Part shown: one piece after another, positions 38,169 through 48,239 of the stretch
Numbering within the stretch: the first letter of the stretch is position 1
Layout: every line of letters starts with the position of its first letter
Source of the DNA: Mangifera indica
Taxonomy: Eukaryota > Streptophyta > Magnoliopsida > Sapindales > Anacardiaceae
Assembly: GCF_011075055.1 (NCBI RefSeq)
Contig: NC_058149.1
Span: 5,462,449-5,526,448 of the forward strand
Length of the DNA: 64,000 bases
Reading direction: 5' to 3'
Made by a program: the position numbers and the translations under genes
Notes under the pieces: model-generated
The model's database searches: none
Seen by the model: the letters and a program-made list of their open reading frames with translations, nothing else
Told to the model about the DNA's origin: nothing

Positions 38169-38281
38169 TTATTTTAACTTGAAGTACTATTTTGCTCATA
38201 TAGGCGTTCGGCCAAGTGTCCTTTAGCTTTGGTCATAGTGCCAGAGGGCGTGTGTGGCATTATGCCTTTTCAACTCTTTCA

Positions 38282-38290
38282 AAACCCTAA
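38282..38290 (+). promoter_or_regulatory. Telo-box in the gene 2 promoter/5' UTR
   Basis: AAACCCTAA, the plant telo-box frequent near start sites of genes for translation and RNA metabolism, lies 77 bp before the ATG. No convincing TATA box is seen, which fits such promoters. Confidence 0.5.
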
Positions 38291-38367
38291 TTCTATCCTC
38301 ACCGTGTCCTTCTCTTCCAGTTACCCCATAACCACTCTTCTTTAGACACAAAAACACTCTTTATGAC

Positions 38368-41300
38368 ATGGTCGGCAAGGTCTCTGCCCAGCAACCGCCG
38401 CAACGACATAACGCTTGGACCGCGGATTCTACGGCTACAAGATCCGTGGCTGCCGAAGGCATGGACCAGGCGTCAGCTTCTAGTGATTCAGATGATGATG
38501 TAAGCTTTAATTCAGTCTAGAGTTCCCAGATCTTGTATATGGTATATCACGTATATTCAATTGTTGGATTATTATTGTCATCATTATTAAATCTAGCGCT
38601 TTGGCGTGTTTCAAATTTGGGGTGGAGTTGAACAATGATAGATAACGGTTTTGTTGGTTATTGTATATGGATTTATTTGAAATTTTGACGGCTATTTTAA
38701 GTACAATCGTTTATGTAACATAGATCATGTGTTACTCTAATTAGTCAGAAATAATGTCAATTGAATTCTCACAAATGAGAGTTTTTATTATCTAGTGTGG
38801 CGGTGGCTGTGCCAATGAAGATGCTAACTAAGGTCTTTTAAATGGGTTACTTATTGCTCAGAAATCAGCTGAAATAAAAATGAGTTTTACTCTCAACTTA
38901 TGCAAGTTACTTAATTCAGTCTCCAATAATTTACCTGTTTCAAAGAATGAGACGGTTCAGTAATAAAGCTGAAGTTATGTGATTGAAAATTTCCTTCTTA
39001 TGAGGGACACAGTTGGTATAGAGCAAATTGTAAGATTGTTAAATGATGACAACAATAAAATGAATAAAGTGCAACATAATGAGATTTTGTGATCAGCTAG
39101 TAATCTATTATTAGAATGAATAATATATTTGTTTTGGGAGTGGGTGCATGTTTTAGTTATAAATTGGAGTTTTTAGGTTGATATTATTGTTTCCTATTGA
39201 TGCATGTGTGATTTGCCTGCTTGTGTGTTAGTGTACGTCTGTGATTGCCTTGTAAGATGCACTATAAAATAAATTATGCTCTGTGCTTGGCAACAATTGA
39301 TGTATTTTTATAACCTTTTGATTGGTTTTGGATTTTCAAATATTAGCCAAAAAATTGTAGCTGCTGTTACCTTCTCGGGTTATTACTTATGTTTCAATGT
39401 CTTTGTGAAATGATTCAGATAGAAGGGGAATTTCCTTATAGTTTATTTTTTATTTAAAATTATCATCATCATCAATGTTATTGTTACATATAGTTATTGC
39501 TGTGAAATTAAATTGTCTTCACTTTCAATTACCAAAAGGGACTCTCTAATTATAAATAATTAAGTAAACATCTCTGAATTTTACATAAATTGAAAATGAA
39601 ATTCCTTTTCATTCAGTCGCCTCATTTGTAACAAAGTAATTTCTTTAATATTTTTCTTCTGTTCTGTAGAAAAATTTCCTTTCCGTTTCTTCTCCACCTT
39701 TTTTTAAAAATTAACTGTTCTTGAAAAATTACAGTTCTTTTGCAATTTTGAGACCATGGACATGTGGCAGGGACTAAAACTTAAAGTGAAACTAGATCTT
39801 GATGAAAAGAAAAAGAAGTCAAAGGTGGGGGCACTGGTGAGCAGTGATGATGAAGAAGCAAACGAGGATCTCAGCCTTAAAATTGTGGAGAAACATCTTT
39901 TGATGCATGCAGCCAAGTTAGTTCAGAATGACGATGATGATGACAACAATGATGTCGTATTAGATGGTGAGAAGGTGGATCTCTCTTCTTCGTCTTTGCT
40001 AGAATCTGAGATTGTCACTGCTGGTTCTAGTAGGATCAATGATGAGACTGTCATTGATGACAAGAAGAGTGATAATAAGAGAATTAAGGTTAAGAAAAAG
40101 AAGAAAAAGATTGAGAAGATGGAAAATGGGGGCCAATCTGTGAGTTTATTTTTATTGTTCATTATTGTTTTCTCTGAATTTTACTATTTTGCTTTATTTA
40201 TTCTATATAGTTTAAGAAAATTTGTAATAAAGGATTGCATTAGGTTATTGCAAAGGAAGTTCATGTGGAGACAGTTGAGAATGGTGAAGAGGCAGTTAAA
40301 GCTTCAGATATATCAGATAATATCGTTCTGCGAAAGCTTCTTGTGAGTCAAAACATTTGCTTAGAACTGTCTTTTTGATAATTTGCAATTTCCATATGGA
40401 GCCTTAGACTAGTATCTTTCTGATCTTTATTCTATCAGCGGGGGCCAAGGTATTTCGATCCTCCAGATAGCGGTTGGCAAACTTGTTATAATTGTGGTGA
40501 AGAGGGGCATATGGCTGTGAACTGTTCATCTGCTCTGAAGCGGAAGAAACCATGCTTTATTTGTGGGAGTTTTGACCATGGTGTCAAACAATGTTCCAAG
40601 GTTTGTAAGAAAATACTGTTGTTTGAAGCCATATATCCCATTTTTGAGCTGTTTTGTTTGTGTTTTGTTTTTTAAATTGATGAGTCTTGCTTTGGAAGAT
40701 ATCTTTCCATGGTCAAAAGACTTATTGTTTATTTTGTCCGTCTTGTTAAGATAAAAGACTTCAAAATCATAAGCAAGTATGCTTTTATTGTAATGTTCAG
40801 GTTAGCATTTTTGCCTATTAATTTGTGTTATTGTTATCAGGAATAATGAATTAATTGAGCTAAAAAAATCATGTGTAAGTGCAAATAGGTGTATTAAGGG
40901 GTACTATGGTTACTGATATATATAGCAGGGATGTATGCATGCATAATTTGTTTTTTTTTTTTGGTTTTCGGCAAAGGTTTATGCTTTGTTACTATATGTT
41001 CTTTGATTTCATAAGATATAGTTTTCTCCAAATTTACTGTTGTTTGTACTTGATTATAACAGTGATGTCTATTAGTATCTGTGTTTCTTTTGCATGTTCA
41101 AATGTTTTAACTCTTACTTATTGCGTGTATTGGAAACACTTTTTGCATATGTATTTAGTGCTGATTGCTGGGTTCTCTATGTCTAGGATATCTAATAACT
41201 TAGTAAATAGTGAAACTGTACCTTTACCATTCCCTGTTATTAATAATGGAATGATCTACTATAATCATAAAGATTTTATCTCCTTTGTATGGGTAATTTT

Positions 41301-43124
41301 TGTGTGCCACTTATATTATCATGTTATGTGGACTTGTTGATTGTTTAAGGGTACATGAATCTGACATACATAACATTTTTGCTATGTGGCTTCTTTTAAC
41401 TTTCCATAAAATTGGAATGAATAAGACTAGTTAGGGGACCGTCATTATTGGTGACTCCAATGCCAATTAAGGGTCTTGGAATGTAATTTTGCTTAAACTA
41501 GGTTTTGGAGTTAAAGAGAAAAACAGAATGAGAGTAAAAAGAAAGAAAAACAAATTGACCCAGTGAAGTTCCTGTTCAGTTTTCACAAACCATTTAATGG
41601 GCTGTTGTCTCAATCAATGTCTATTTATTTATTATATTTTTTTTTCTGAAACTATGTACATAGGAATAATTTCTTGTTCATGTGTCTATTATGTATGCAT
41701 ATTTTTATTTTCACCTTCTCTTGTTTTTTGTGTACACAAGATTGTTTTGTGAATCAGGTTATTATTTGTCTGGTAATTCAGCCATATTTGATTTCTTGTA
41801 GGCACAAGATTGCTTTATTTGTAAAACAGCTGGTCACCGTGCAAAAGATTGTCCAGAGAAATACAAGAGTAACTCTCAAAATGCCAAAGTATGTTTGAAA
41901 TGTGGAGATTATGGGCATGACATGTTTTCATGCAGGAACATTTATCCACTTGATGACCTCAAGGTCCGGATTCACTTCTGGAGTTTTTTCCTACCCTTGT
42001 TGGTCACTTTTAAATTTCTTACAATATGAGTTTTTGTAAATATGTTCTGAATTTGTGGTTCTTTAACTATTTTCCCATTGTGTTTTTGTTTGTTTCACCA
42101 GGAAATACAATGTTATGTTTGCAAGAGTCATGGCCATCTGTGTTGTGTTGACGTCACTGATACCAGTTCAACAAAAGTTTCTTGTTTCAAATGCGGTCTG
42201 TCTGGTCACACAGGATTGGTAAGCCTTTTTCATTTTCATTTTGATGTCTGCTGGAAAGAGCTTTCTGTTGAATATTCTTGACTCTGAAAATTCTTTTTTC
42301 TGCCAATCATATAACATTTGTATGTTTCCTTCATCTTCTCTTCTCAATTGATGCATCTCAATTACAGGGGGTGATTCCTATCATTTTAGCATTGGAAACA
42401 TTTGTTCTCTTTGTCATGCAAAAATGAGTTCTTGATTTTGGTTGTTCAATCTTTAGTCGGTATGCTGTATATAAATATTCTTGTATTTAGGCATGCACTA
42501 CATTGCGAGGTGAAACCATGGATGCTGCATCAGCTAGTTCATGCTTCAAGTGTGGTAGAGAAGGACATTTTGCACGTGAATGCACAAGTTCCGCAAAGGT
42601 AAGCTAAATGTTTGCAGAGCCATTATGTGCATGGACATTCCTTTTCAATTTTGTTATAAATTTCCATCGTCCAGTTTGTGGTTTCAAAATGTAACCATTA
42701 TGCCTTTGATCCTATGCAGATTCGTAAGAAGAATTTTGATTCATCAACTCCAACACTTAGACCTCATAGAGAAAATAAAGACTACTTAGGATACAGATCT
42801 GCGCCTAATGATCGCGGTAAGGGTCATAAAAGGGAAAAGACCCAAAATGAAGATAGTGGCTTTACAACGCCGCAAAAATCTAGACAGAGAGGCGGTTGGA
42901 TAACAGAGGATCCAGGAGATTTCTCATATAGTAAGACCAAAAGGAGTCGATGGAACTCTCCTGCAACACCTACTGGTAGGGGTCATAAAATTTGTGCTGT
43001 CAGTGCTGTTGGTCATATTTCAAGGTCTCAGTCATCTAGGAAGAAATCTGTTCATCATAGACATGCCATGTCCAGGTTTGACAATTACGGCAATGATGGG
43101 TTTAGGAGTTATGATTGGTGGTAG
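38368..43124 (+). CDS. CCHC zinc-knuckle protein, AIR1/2-like
   Basis: Eight exons: 38368-38499, 39735-40139, 40244-40342, 40439-40600, 41802-41963, 42102-42218, 42491-42598, 42720-43124. All introns are phase 0 with GT-AG ends; the protein is 529 residues. An acidic N-terminal region contains SDDEEANEDLSLKIVEK (80-96), shared with plant relatives such as Arabidopsis At3g43590 as I recall it, then a Lys-rich block likely to be a nuclear signal. Seven knuckles C-x2-C-x4-H-x4-C follow: 228-241 (CYNCGEEGHMAVNC), 251-264, 270-283, 297-310, 324-337, 348-361, 377-390. The fifth has Asp337 where the last Cys should be, with Cys334/335 near. The tail is basic, Ser/Arg-rich, ending YDWW. In yeast, AIR1/2 are the RNA-binding subunits of the nuclear TRAMP surveillance complex; RNA binding in the nucleus is inferred here. 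The gene looks intact. The link from exon 1 to exon 2 is the least certain. Confidence 0.9.
38500..39734 (+). other. Intron 1 of the zinc-knuckle gene
   Basis: Donor GAT|GTAAGC, acceptor AAATTACAG. A second in-frame acceptor (TTTTGAG) lies 18 nt downstream and would remove six residues. No transposon or RNA gene is evident in the 1.2-kb intron. Confidence 0.65.
40601..41801 (+). other. Intron 4 of the zinc-knuckle gene
   Basis: 1.2 kb between knuckles 2 and 3. The 153-aa open frame at 40879-41340 lies entirely inside it, is hydrophobic and unrelated to any family I know, and is treated as chance. Confidence 0.75.
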
Positions 43125-43850
43125 AAGCCCATAGATAATTTATGAATACTTAAGAGGGCCTTTTAGGGGGTTACTGATTGAAAAGGATGTTGCCTCTTGT
43201 GTTCCCCTTATGGATCATTGCACCTTCTTTATTCAATAATTTGAATGAAGCGTTTTTAAATTTTTTTTTAACTTTCTTGTCTTTTAGATGCTTGATATTC
43301 ATAATGCAATTGGTTGAGACTTAAACTGAAATATTAATACAAAGATAAATTACCTCAAACATTGTAAAGTATTAATTATTATTATGTTTGATGAATGTTG
43401 ATATGTATAAATATTGTTTTTGGTTATTTTATTTAAATGCACTCAAAAGATTACTGCATATATATTTGTATTGTGTTTACTTAAATTAACATATTTTATA
43501 TTAAAATATTTGTTTTTTATATATTCTAAATATTTTATAAGAATTTTTTCATTTAATAAATTAATTTTTTAAGTTGACATATTATATTTTTTATGAAGTA
43601 TTTATAATATTATTTGTTATTTTAATTAGAAATAAGAGTTTTTTTTTAATTTTAATTAGGATAAAATTATAATAAAATTAAGACTACTTAATTATCTTTG
43701 TAACGTTAATTATTATTTGTCAAATAAAATAAAATATTATGGATATCAATTAAACCCCATATTTATGGTAATATAAAAACCACTCGCAATTTTTTGAAAA
43801 TAAAGCATACTTTTACTTTGATAATACATACACACATACATATATATATA
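43125..43850. other. 3' flank of gene 2
   Basis: AT-rich; it presumably includes the 3' UTR in the first 150 bp. No further gene. Confidence 0.5.
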
Positions 43851-44018
43851 TAATAAAATTATATATATATATTTTTAGTATATAATTGGAGTATATAAAT
43901 GATGTATTATTATGTAATTAAGTTATTTTAAATGAAAGATAAAGTAACACATAATTATATAATGACATTATTTATATATTCAATTGTATATAAAAAAATT
44001 GTGTACGTATAACATTAC
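43851..44018. mobile_element. 168-bp fold-back MITE (M4)
   Basis: Ends AATAAAATTATATATATATA and, reverse-complemented, AGTAATGTTATACGTACACA; interior as in M3. Confidence 0.6.
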
Positions 44019-44061
44019 TCATATTTTAATATTCTTTAAACTAATGAAGAGTATTTTTGAC

Positions 44062-44229
44062 AATAAAACTATGTGTACACATAGTTTGAGTACACAAAAA
44101 GAGTATTCAATTGATTTATTATCATGTGATTGAATAATTTTGAATTAAGAATAAAATAATATCTGATCATATAACGACAAATAATCTATGTACATATTTT
44201 GTGTACTTAAAATGTGTACATGTAACATT
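44062..44229. mobile_element. 168-bp fold-back MITE (M5)
   Basis: Ends AATAAAACTATGTGTACACA and, reverse-complemented, AATGTTACATGTACACATTT. Same orientation as M4 and M6. Confidence 0.7.
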
Positions 44230-44275
44230 GCTCATATTTTAATATTCTTTAAACTAATTAAGAGTATTTTTTGAC

Positions 44276-44444
44276 AATAAAACTATGTGTACACACAATT
44301 TGAGTATACAAAATGGGTATTCAATTAATTTATTATCATGTGATTGACTGATTTTATATTAAGATAAAGTAATATCCAATTATATGATGACAAATAATTT
44401 ATGTATATATTTTGTGTACTAAAAATGTGTACTGATAGTATTGT
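44276..44444. mobile_element. 168-bp fold-back MITE (M6)
   Basis: Nearly the same as M5, including the 45-bp spacer before it, showing a segmental tandem duplication of about 213 bp. Confidence 0.7.
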
Positions 44445-44480
44445 TCTAATTTTGACTTTTTAATTGCCATATTTTAGAGA

Positions 44481-45320
44481 ATGTGTTATGATGGCCTATC
44501 AATATGTGAGTTGTGTATCAAGAGGGATATAAGGGTGACGTCGGAGGAAGTGAAACACTTAGGGGCTGTTTGGTTCAAGTATTTAAAGATTATCTTGGTA
44601 ATCTATGTTTTATTTCCTTGTTTAGTTTGTCAATAATAAAAAATTATAATAATCTTTATAACCAATGCTGACGTGGTAGGTAATATAGGTGATAATCTGA
44701 TTGTCACATTCACCTTAGATATTAAAAGATTACCACCTTCACCTTAAGTATTAAAAGATTATCAAGGTAATCTTGATTTTATTATAATTATATTATTATT
44801 TATTAATTTTTTGAGATAAAAATAAATTTATTTTTAATTAATATGATAAATAATATAAAAATATTTAAAAATAATTATATTCAAGGGCATTTAAGTAGAA
44901 TAATTTATTGGTATTCTTTTATTACCTTTAACCAAACACAATAATTATTTATACCTATCAAATTTTATCAAATATAGTAATAATTTATACCTAGTGATAT
45001 TCAAAGTAATTTATCTTCAAGGTAACCTCTTTATTTTGGTAATAAAATATTATCCAAACCAAACGCTCCCTTAGGGTTGCAAATAAAGCTGAGTTGTGAG
45101 TTATTTATCTTCAATTGAATTAAACTTGAATTTAACCTAATTGTTACATGTTACAAAATGTGTTGAGATGGTCTCTCAATATGTGAGTTGTGTAGTAAGA
45201 GGGATATAAGGATGGTTTGAGAGGTAGTGAAGCACTTAAAGTTGCAAATAAAGTTGATTTGTGTGTTGCTCATCTTGAATTGGGTTTAGTTTAAATTTAG
45301 TTGTTTGAGTTTGACTCTTA
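44481..45320. repeat. Tandem duplication; first unit holds Tourist MITE copy 3
   Basis: Unit 1 starts 'atgtgttatgatggcctatc' at 44481 and unit 2 'atgtgttgagatggtctctc' at 45158. Both continue through 'aatatgtgagttgtgta', 'aagagggatataagg' and 'gttgcaaataaag'. Unit 1 is interrupted by the MITE at 44562-45070; unit 2 is not. Confidence 0.85.
44562..45070. mobile_element. Tourist-like MITE, copy 3
   Basis: Ends GGGGCTGTTTGGTT and, reverse-complemented, GGGAGCGTTTGGTT, with TTA on both sides (44559-44561, 45071-45073). The borders are confirmed by the empty site at 45236-45238 in the neighbouring duplicate unit. Confidence 0.9.
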
Positions 45321-45670
45321 AATTGAACTTGAATTTGATGAATTCATAAACTCACAATTTGATTAGAATAAAATATCAAGAAGCATTTAAAAGTTTCAAT
45401 TTTGCATTTGTAATTAAGTCGAGCTTGAATTAATCCCTATTTAAAATAGTTTGATTGGAACTTAGGTGGGTGGTTGGGTTTTGATTTGAATTTTAGAAAA
45501 ATTATTTTTGTTGGCTTTTGCTAAGATTTAGGTAGAATGCATGGGTTAAATATTTTTATGATTGAGTTGTGAAGAGTTGGAGGGATTATTGAAATTCTTT
45601 TGAAAAAGATAAAGATTTTAAAATTATTTTTTAACAGCAGATTTCTTTGGATATTATTATTATTTAGAGA
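45321..45670. other. Spacer
   Basis: AT-rich; no gene or element recognised. Confidence 0.35.
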
Positions 45671-45835
45671 AAAATTATATACACATACTTTTGAATACAA
45701 AATTGAATATATAAATGGTGTATTATCATATGATTATATGTTATTTTATTTTTAATTTAAAATTATTCAATCATATGATAACGTATTTATCTGTGTACCC
45801 AATTTATATTTAAAATATGTACGTTTAATTTTTAT
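45671..45835. mobile_element. 168-bp fold-back MITE (M7)
   Basis: Ends AAAAATTATATACACATACT and, reverse-complemented, AAAAATTAAACGTACATATT; the interior is palindromic as in M3. Confidence 0.6.
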
Positions 45836-46059
45836 TGTTATTATTATGATAAAGTTGATCATTATGAACAAGTGTAAAATAGATAGTTTAATGGTCATAA
45901 CAAGTCAAATAATAATTTGAGTAGAGTTAGATTCAAATCGAGCTAGTTCAAACTCAATTGCTAGCTTAATTCGATCGAGTTTGAAATAAGTAGTTATCGC
46001 TCAAGTCAGATCGATCATTGTACAAGATGATAACCTCAAATTGAAAGATAATATGTATC

Positions 46060-46375
46060 ATCAATTGTTAGAATATACGTTCCATATATACTAGAGCAAC
46101 CACACACATGAATTCCTATTGGTGGATTAATTTGATGGACACGCTTACACAACATACATCCATGTGTTATATTAAACTATTGACAAGCAACTTTGACACG
46201 TGAGGTCTGTCATCACTTTTCGATAGCGTCATTCAATATTATGAGAGTCTTATTCGTATTATCTATACCTTTGGTTAGAATAAGATCAGGATTACAAATG
46301 TTTCTAAAACGACCACCATAAGTGAGCATGAGACTCCTCTGATTAGTTGACATATACTAATCCCTTGGCTACGGT
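46060..46375 (-). repeat. LTR fragment (L6) of the copia family seen at 5.3-12.7 kb
   Basis: It aligns by eye with 12065-12350: shared words include 'tgtgttat/c', 'ctttgacacgtgag', 'tcactttt' and 'gtttctaaaacgacca/atttttagaatggtca'. Only this U3 section is present. Confidence 0.6.
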
Positions 46376-47112
46376 TCAATCATTTTATTAATATTTATCT
46401 AATATATATGGGAGATAAGATGAAGAAAATGTCATATTGTTAGATAAAATTTTGATTATATTATTTTTACATAGGAATGATTGTTGGTCTTAGAACATCT
46501 ACTCTAGTACTTCTCTTGACCTTTCTCTTGATGATAATAAGTTTTAACAATTTTATCTCAACATTAGGGGTGAGCAAAAAAGCCAAACCGTAATTGGAAT
46601 TGTCGGGTACTTGTCTTTCAATTCCAATTCCTACTTGAAACTGGATGACTTCAAGTAGGTTCTGGTTCCAATTTTGTGGAATTGGATGGTTTTGGTTCCA
46701 ATTTTGGTTTTGGTTCCACCTCCTAAAAAACCAAAAGCAGAGCCAGAACTAAAATATAAAAATAAAAGAGGAAGAAATAATGTGTGTGTGTGTGTTTTTG
46801 GGAAATACATCGTATTCAAAAAGCCTATAATATTTACAATGTTATGAGGGTCTGCAACTTTGTTAGCAAAGAACTTGAAGTTGAATTTTGATTGTTGAGA
46901 ATCTAAACCTTATGGTGCCGACCAAAACTTTTTATCTACAGAGATATTAACAAGATGTTGGGTGACGTCTAAGTAGCAATGAGAGGCTGTCAAAAAGAGT
47001 GGGGTTATGTTTGTGTTTTAAGGAAAGTAATGGTGGAGGAATAAATGAAGACTTGAATAGATTGCATGGTGAGAAATGATGAAACTTTCTACTAAGTGAG
47101 GTTTGAAAATGA
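46376..47112. other. Spacer with a single hAT-like end
   Basis: TAGGGGTGAGCAAAA at 46565 is a typical hAT terminus and is followed by 'ccaattttggttt' repeats usual inside such elements. I could not find the matching opposite end. Nothing else is seen. Confidence 0.35.
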
Positions 47113-47618
47113 TGTTAGAAATTTGTTGATATGCTTTAACATTAATTAATGTTTTTGGTTTAACAAAACCAAGCAATTGAATAGTTCAATACCACTTTAT
47201 AGATGAAATTGAGTTATCAATAAAGATAAGTCTAGTACACTTAAAGGTTATAATATAGGTGCATAGCATAAGTGTGGACCTTGATGTTTATTGAACTTTG
47301 ATGAGGGGTCAATTAACCAACTATAAATTGGTTAGATCTCTGTTGTAAAACCTTATACAGTATGACTGCAGTATAATTTATCTATATAAAACTATCATTC
47401 AAGGGGGTTTTTGGAGTAGAAGACCAAGTCGTATTGAGAGGTGATATCGGTAGGTAATATCAATAGGTAATTTTAGCAGGTTTATGAATTCAGTTTGCAT
47501 AACGATCTAGATATTCCTAAAATTTTAAGGTTTAATTCAGTATTTTATAATCTATGTGTTGATCATGTTAATTATAATTACATGATTTTATGTTTATTCA
47601 TGCATAAAGAATCTTACA
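47113..47618 (+). repeat. 5' LTR
   Basis: 506 bp, starts TG and ends CA. Its two ends match the 3' LTR. Confidence 0.8.
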
Positions 47619-48239
47619 TAGGGTATCATAGCAAGGCATAATAGATTATTATAAAACTTTTTTTTTTTCAAATTGAAATCAAAATTTATTGATTCTGAAT
47701 TAGGGTTTGAGTTTTCAGGAATTGGAGTTAAAGTTTTTTTTTTTTTATTATTCTCTCTAATAATTCTAATTCTGAATTAGGGTTTTGAATCAGAATTAAA
47801 GCTTAAATTTAAATTAGGGATAGATTCAATTTCAATTTTAGGGTTTTAATTAATAAATCAAATAATGAAATCAAGGTTAAAATTTCAAAAATAAGGTTCT
47901 TTTGAATTTGGGTTTAATTTATTTTTTCAATTATGTTTAAAACTGGATATTTGAAATTAAAATGTAATTATCCTTAATGTGGTCTTCGGTAAAATGGGGA
48001 CTGATGAGCTGTCAGCAGTGTGAACCATGTCTCACGCTACTTTCTTGTCAGTTGAAACCTCTAATAAGCAAATGAAATCTGCAAAAAGAGACCATTAGTG
48101 TTGTTGGCTTTGCCTTCTTTGTCGGAACATATCAACTTGAATCCAATGGCCAAGTCATTAATAAACTAATTATTGAGAGCTGACTCTTGTTTCCCCTATT
48201 GTATTAGACAAATTGAGCGATCAAAGATGGAGATTGAGA

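Noticed and set aside
39704..40162. Antisense Ser/Phe-rich ORFs
   Set aside because: They are shadows of the Lys/Asp-rich exon 2 of the zinc-knuckle gene.
40140..40346. Extension of the 196-aa ORF beyond 40139
   Set aside because: It reads through a clear GT donor into intron sequence; splicing to 40244 restores the zinc-knuckle frame.
40879..41340. 153-aa hydrophobic ORF
   Set aside because: It lies wholly within intron 4 of the zinc-knuckle gene and has no family features.
46565..46810. hAT-like left end TAGGGGTGAGCAAAA
   Set aside because: No matching right end or 8-bp duplication was found within about 1 kb, so it is not called as an element.
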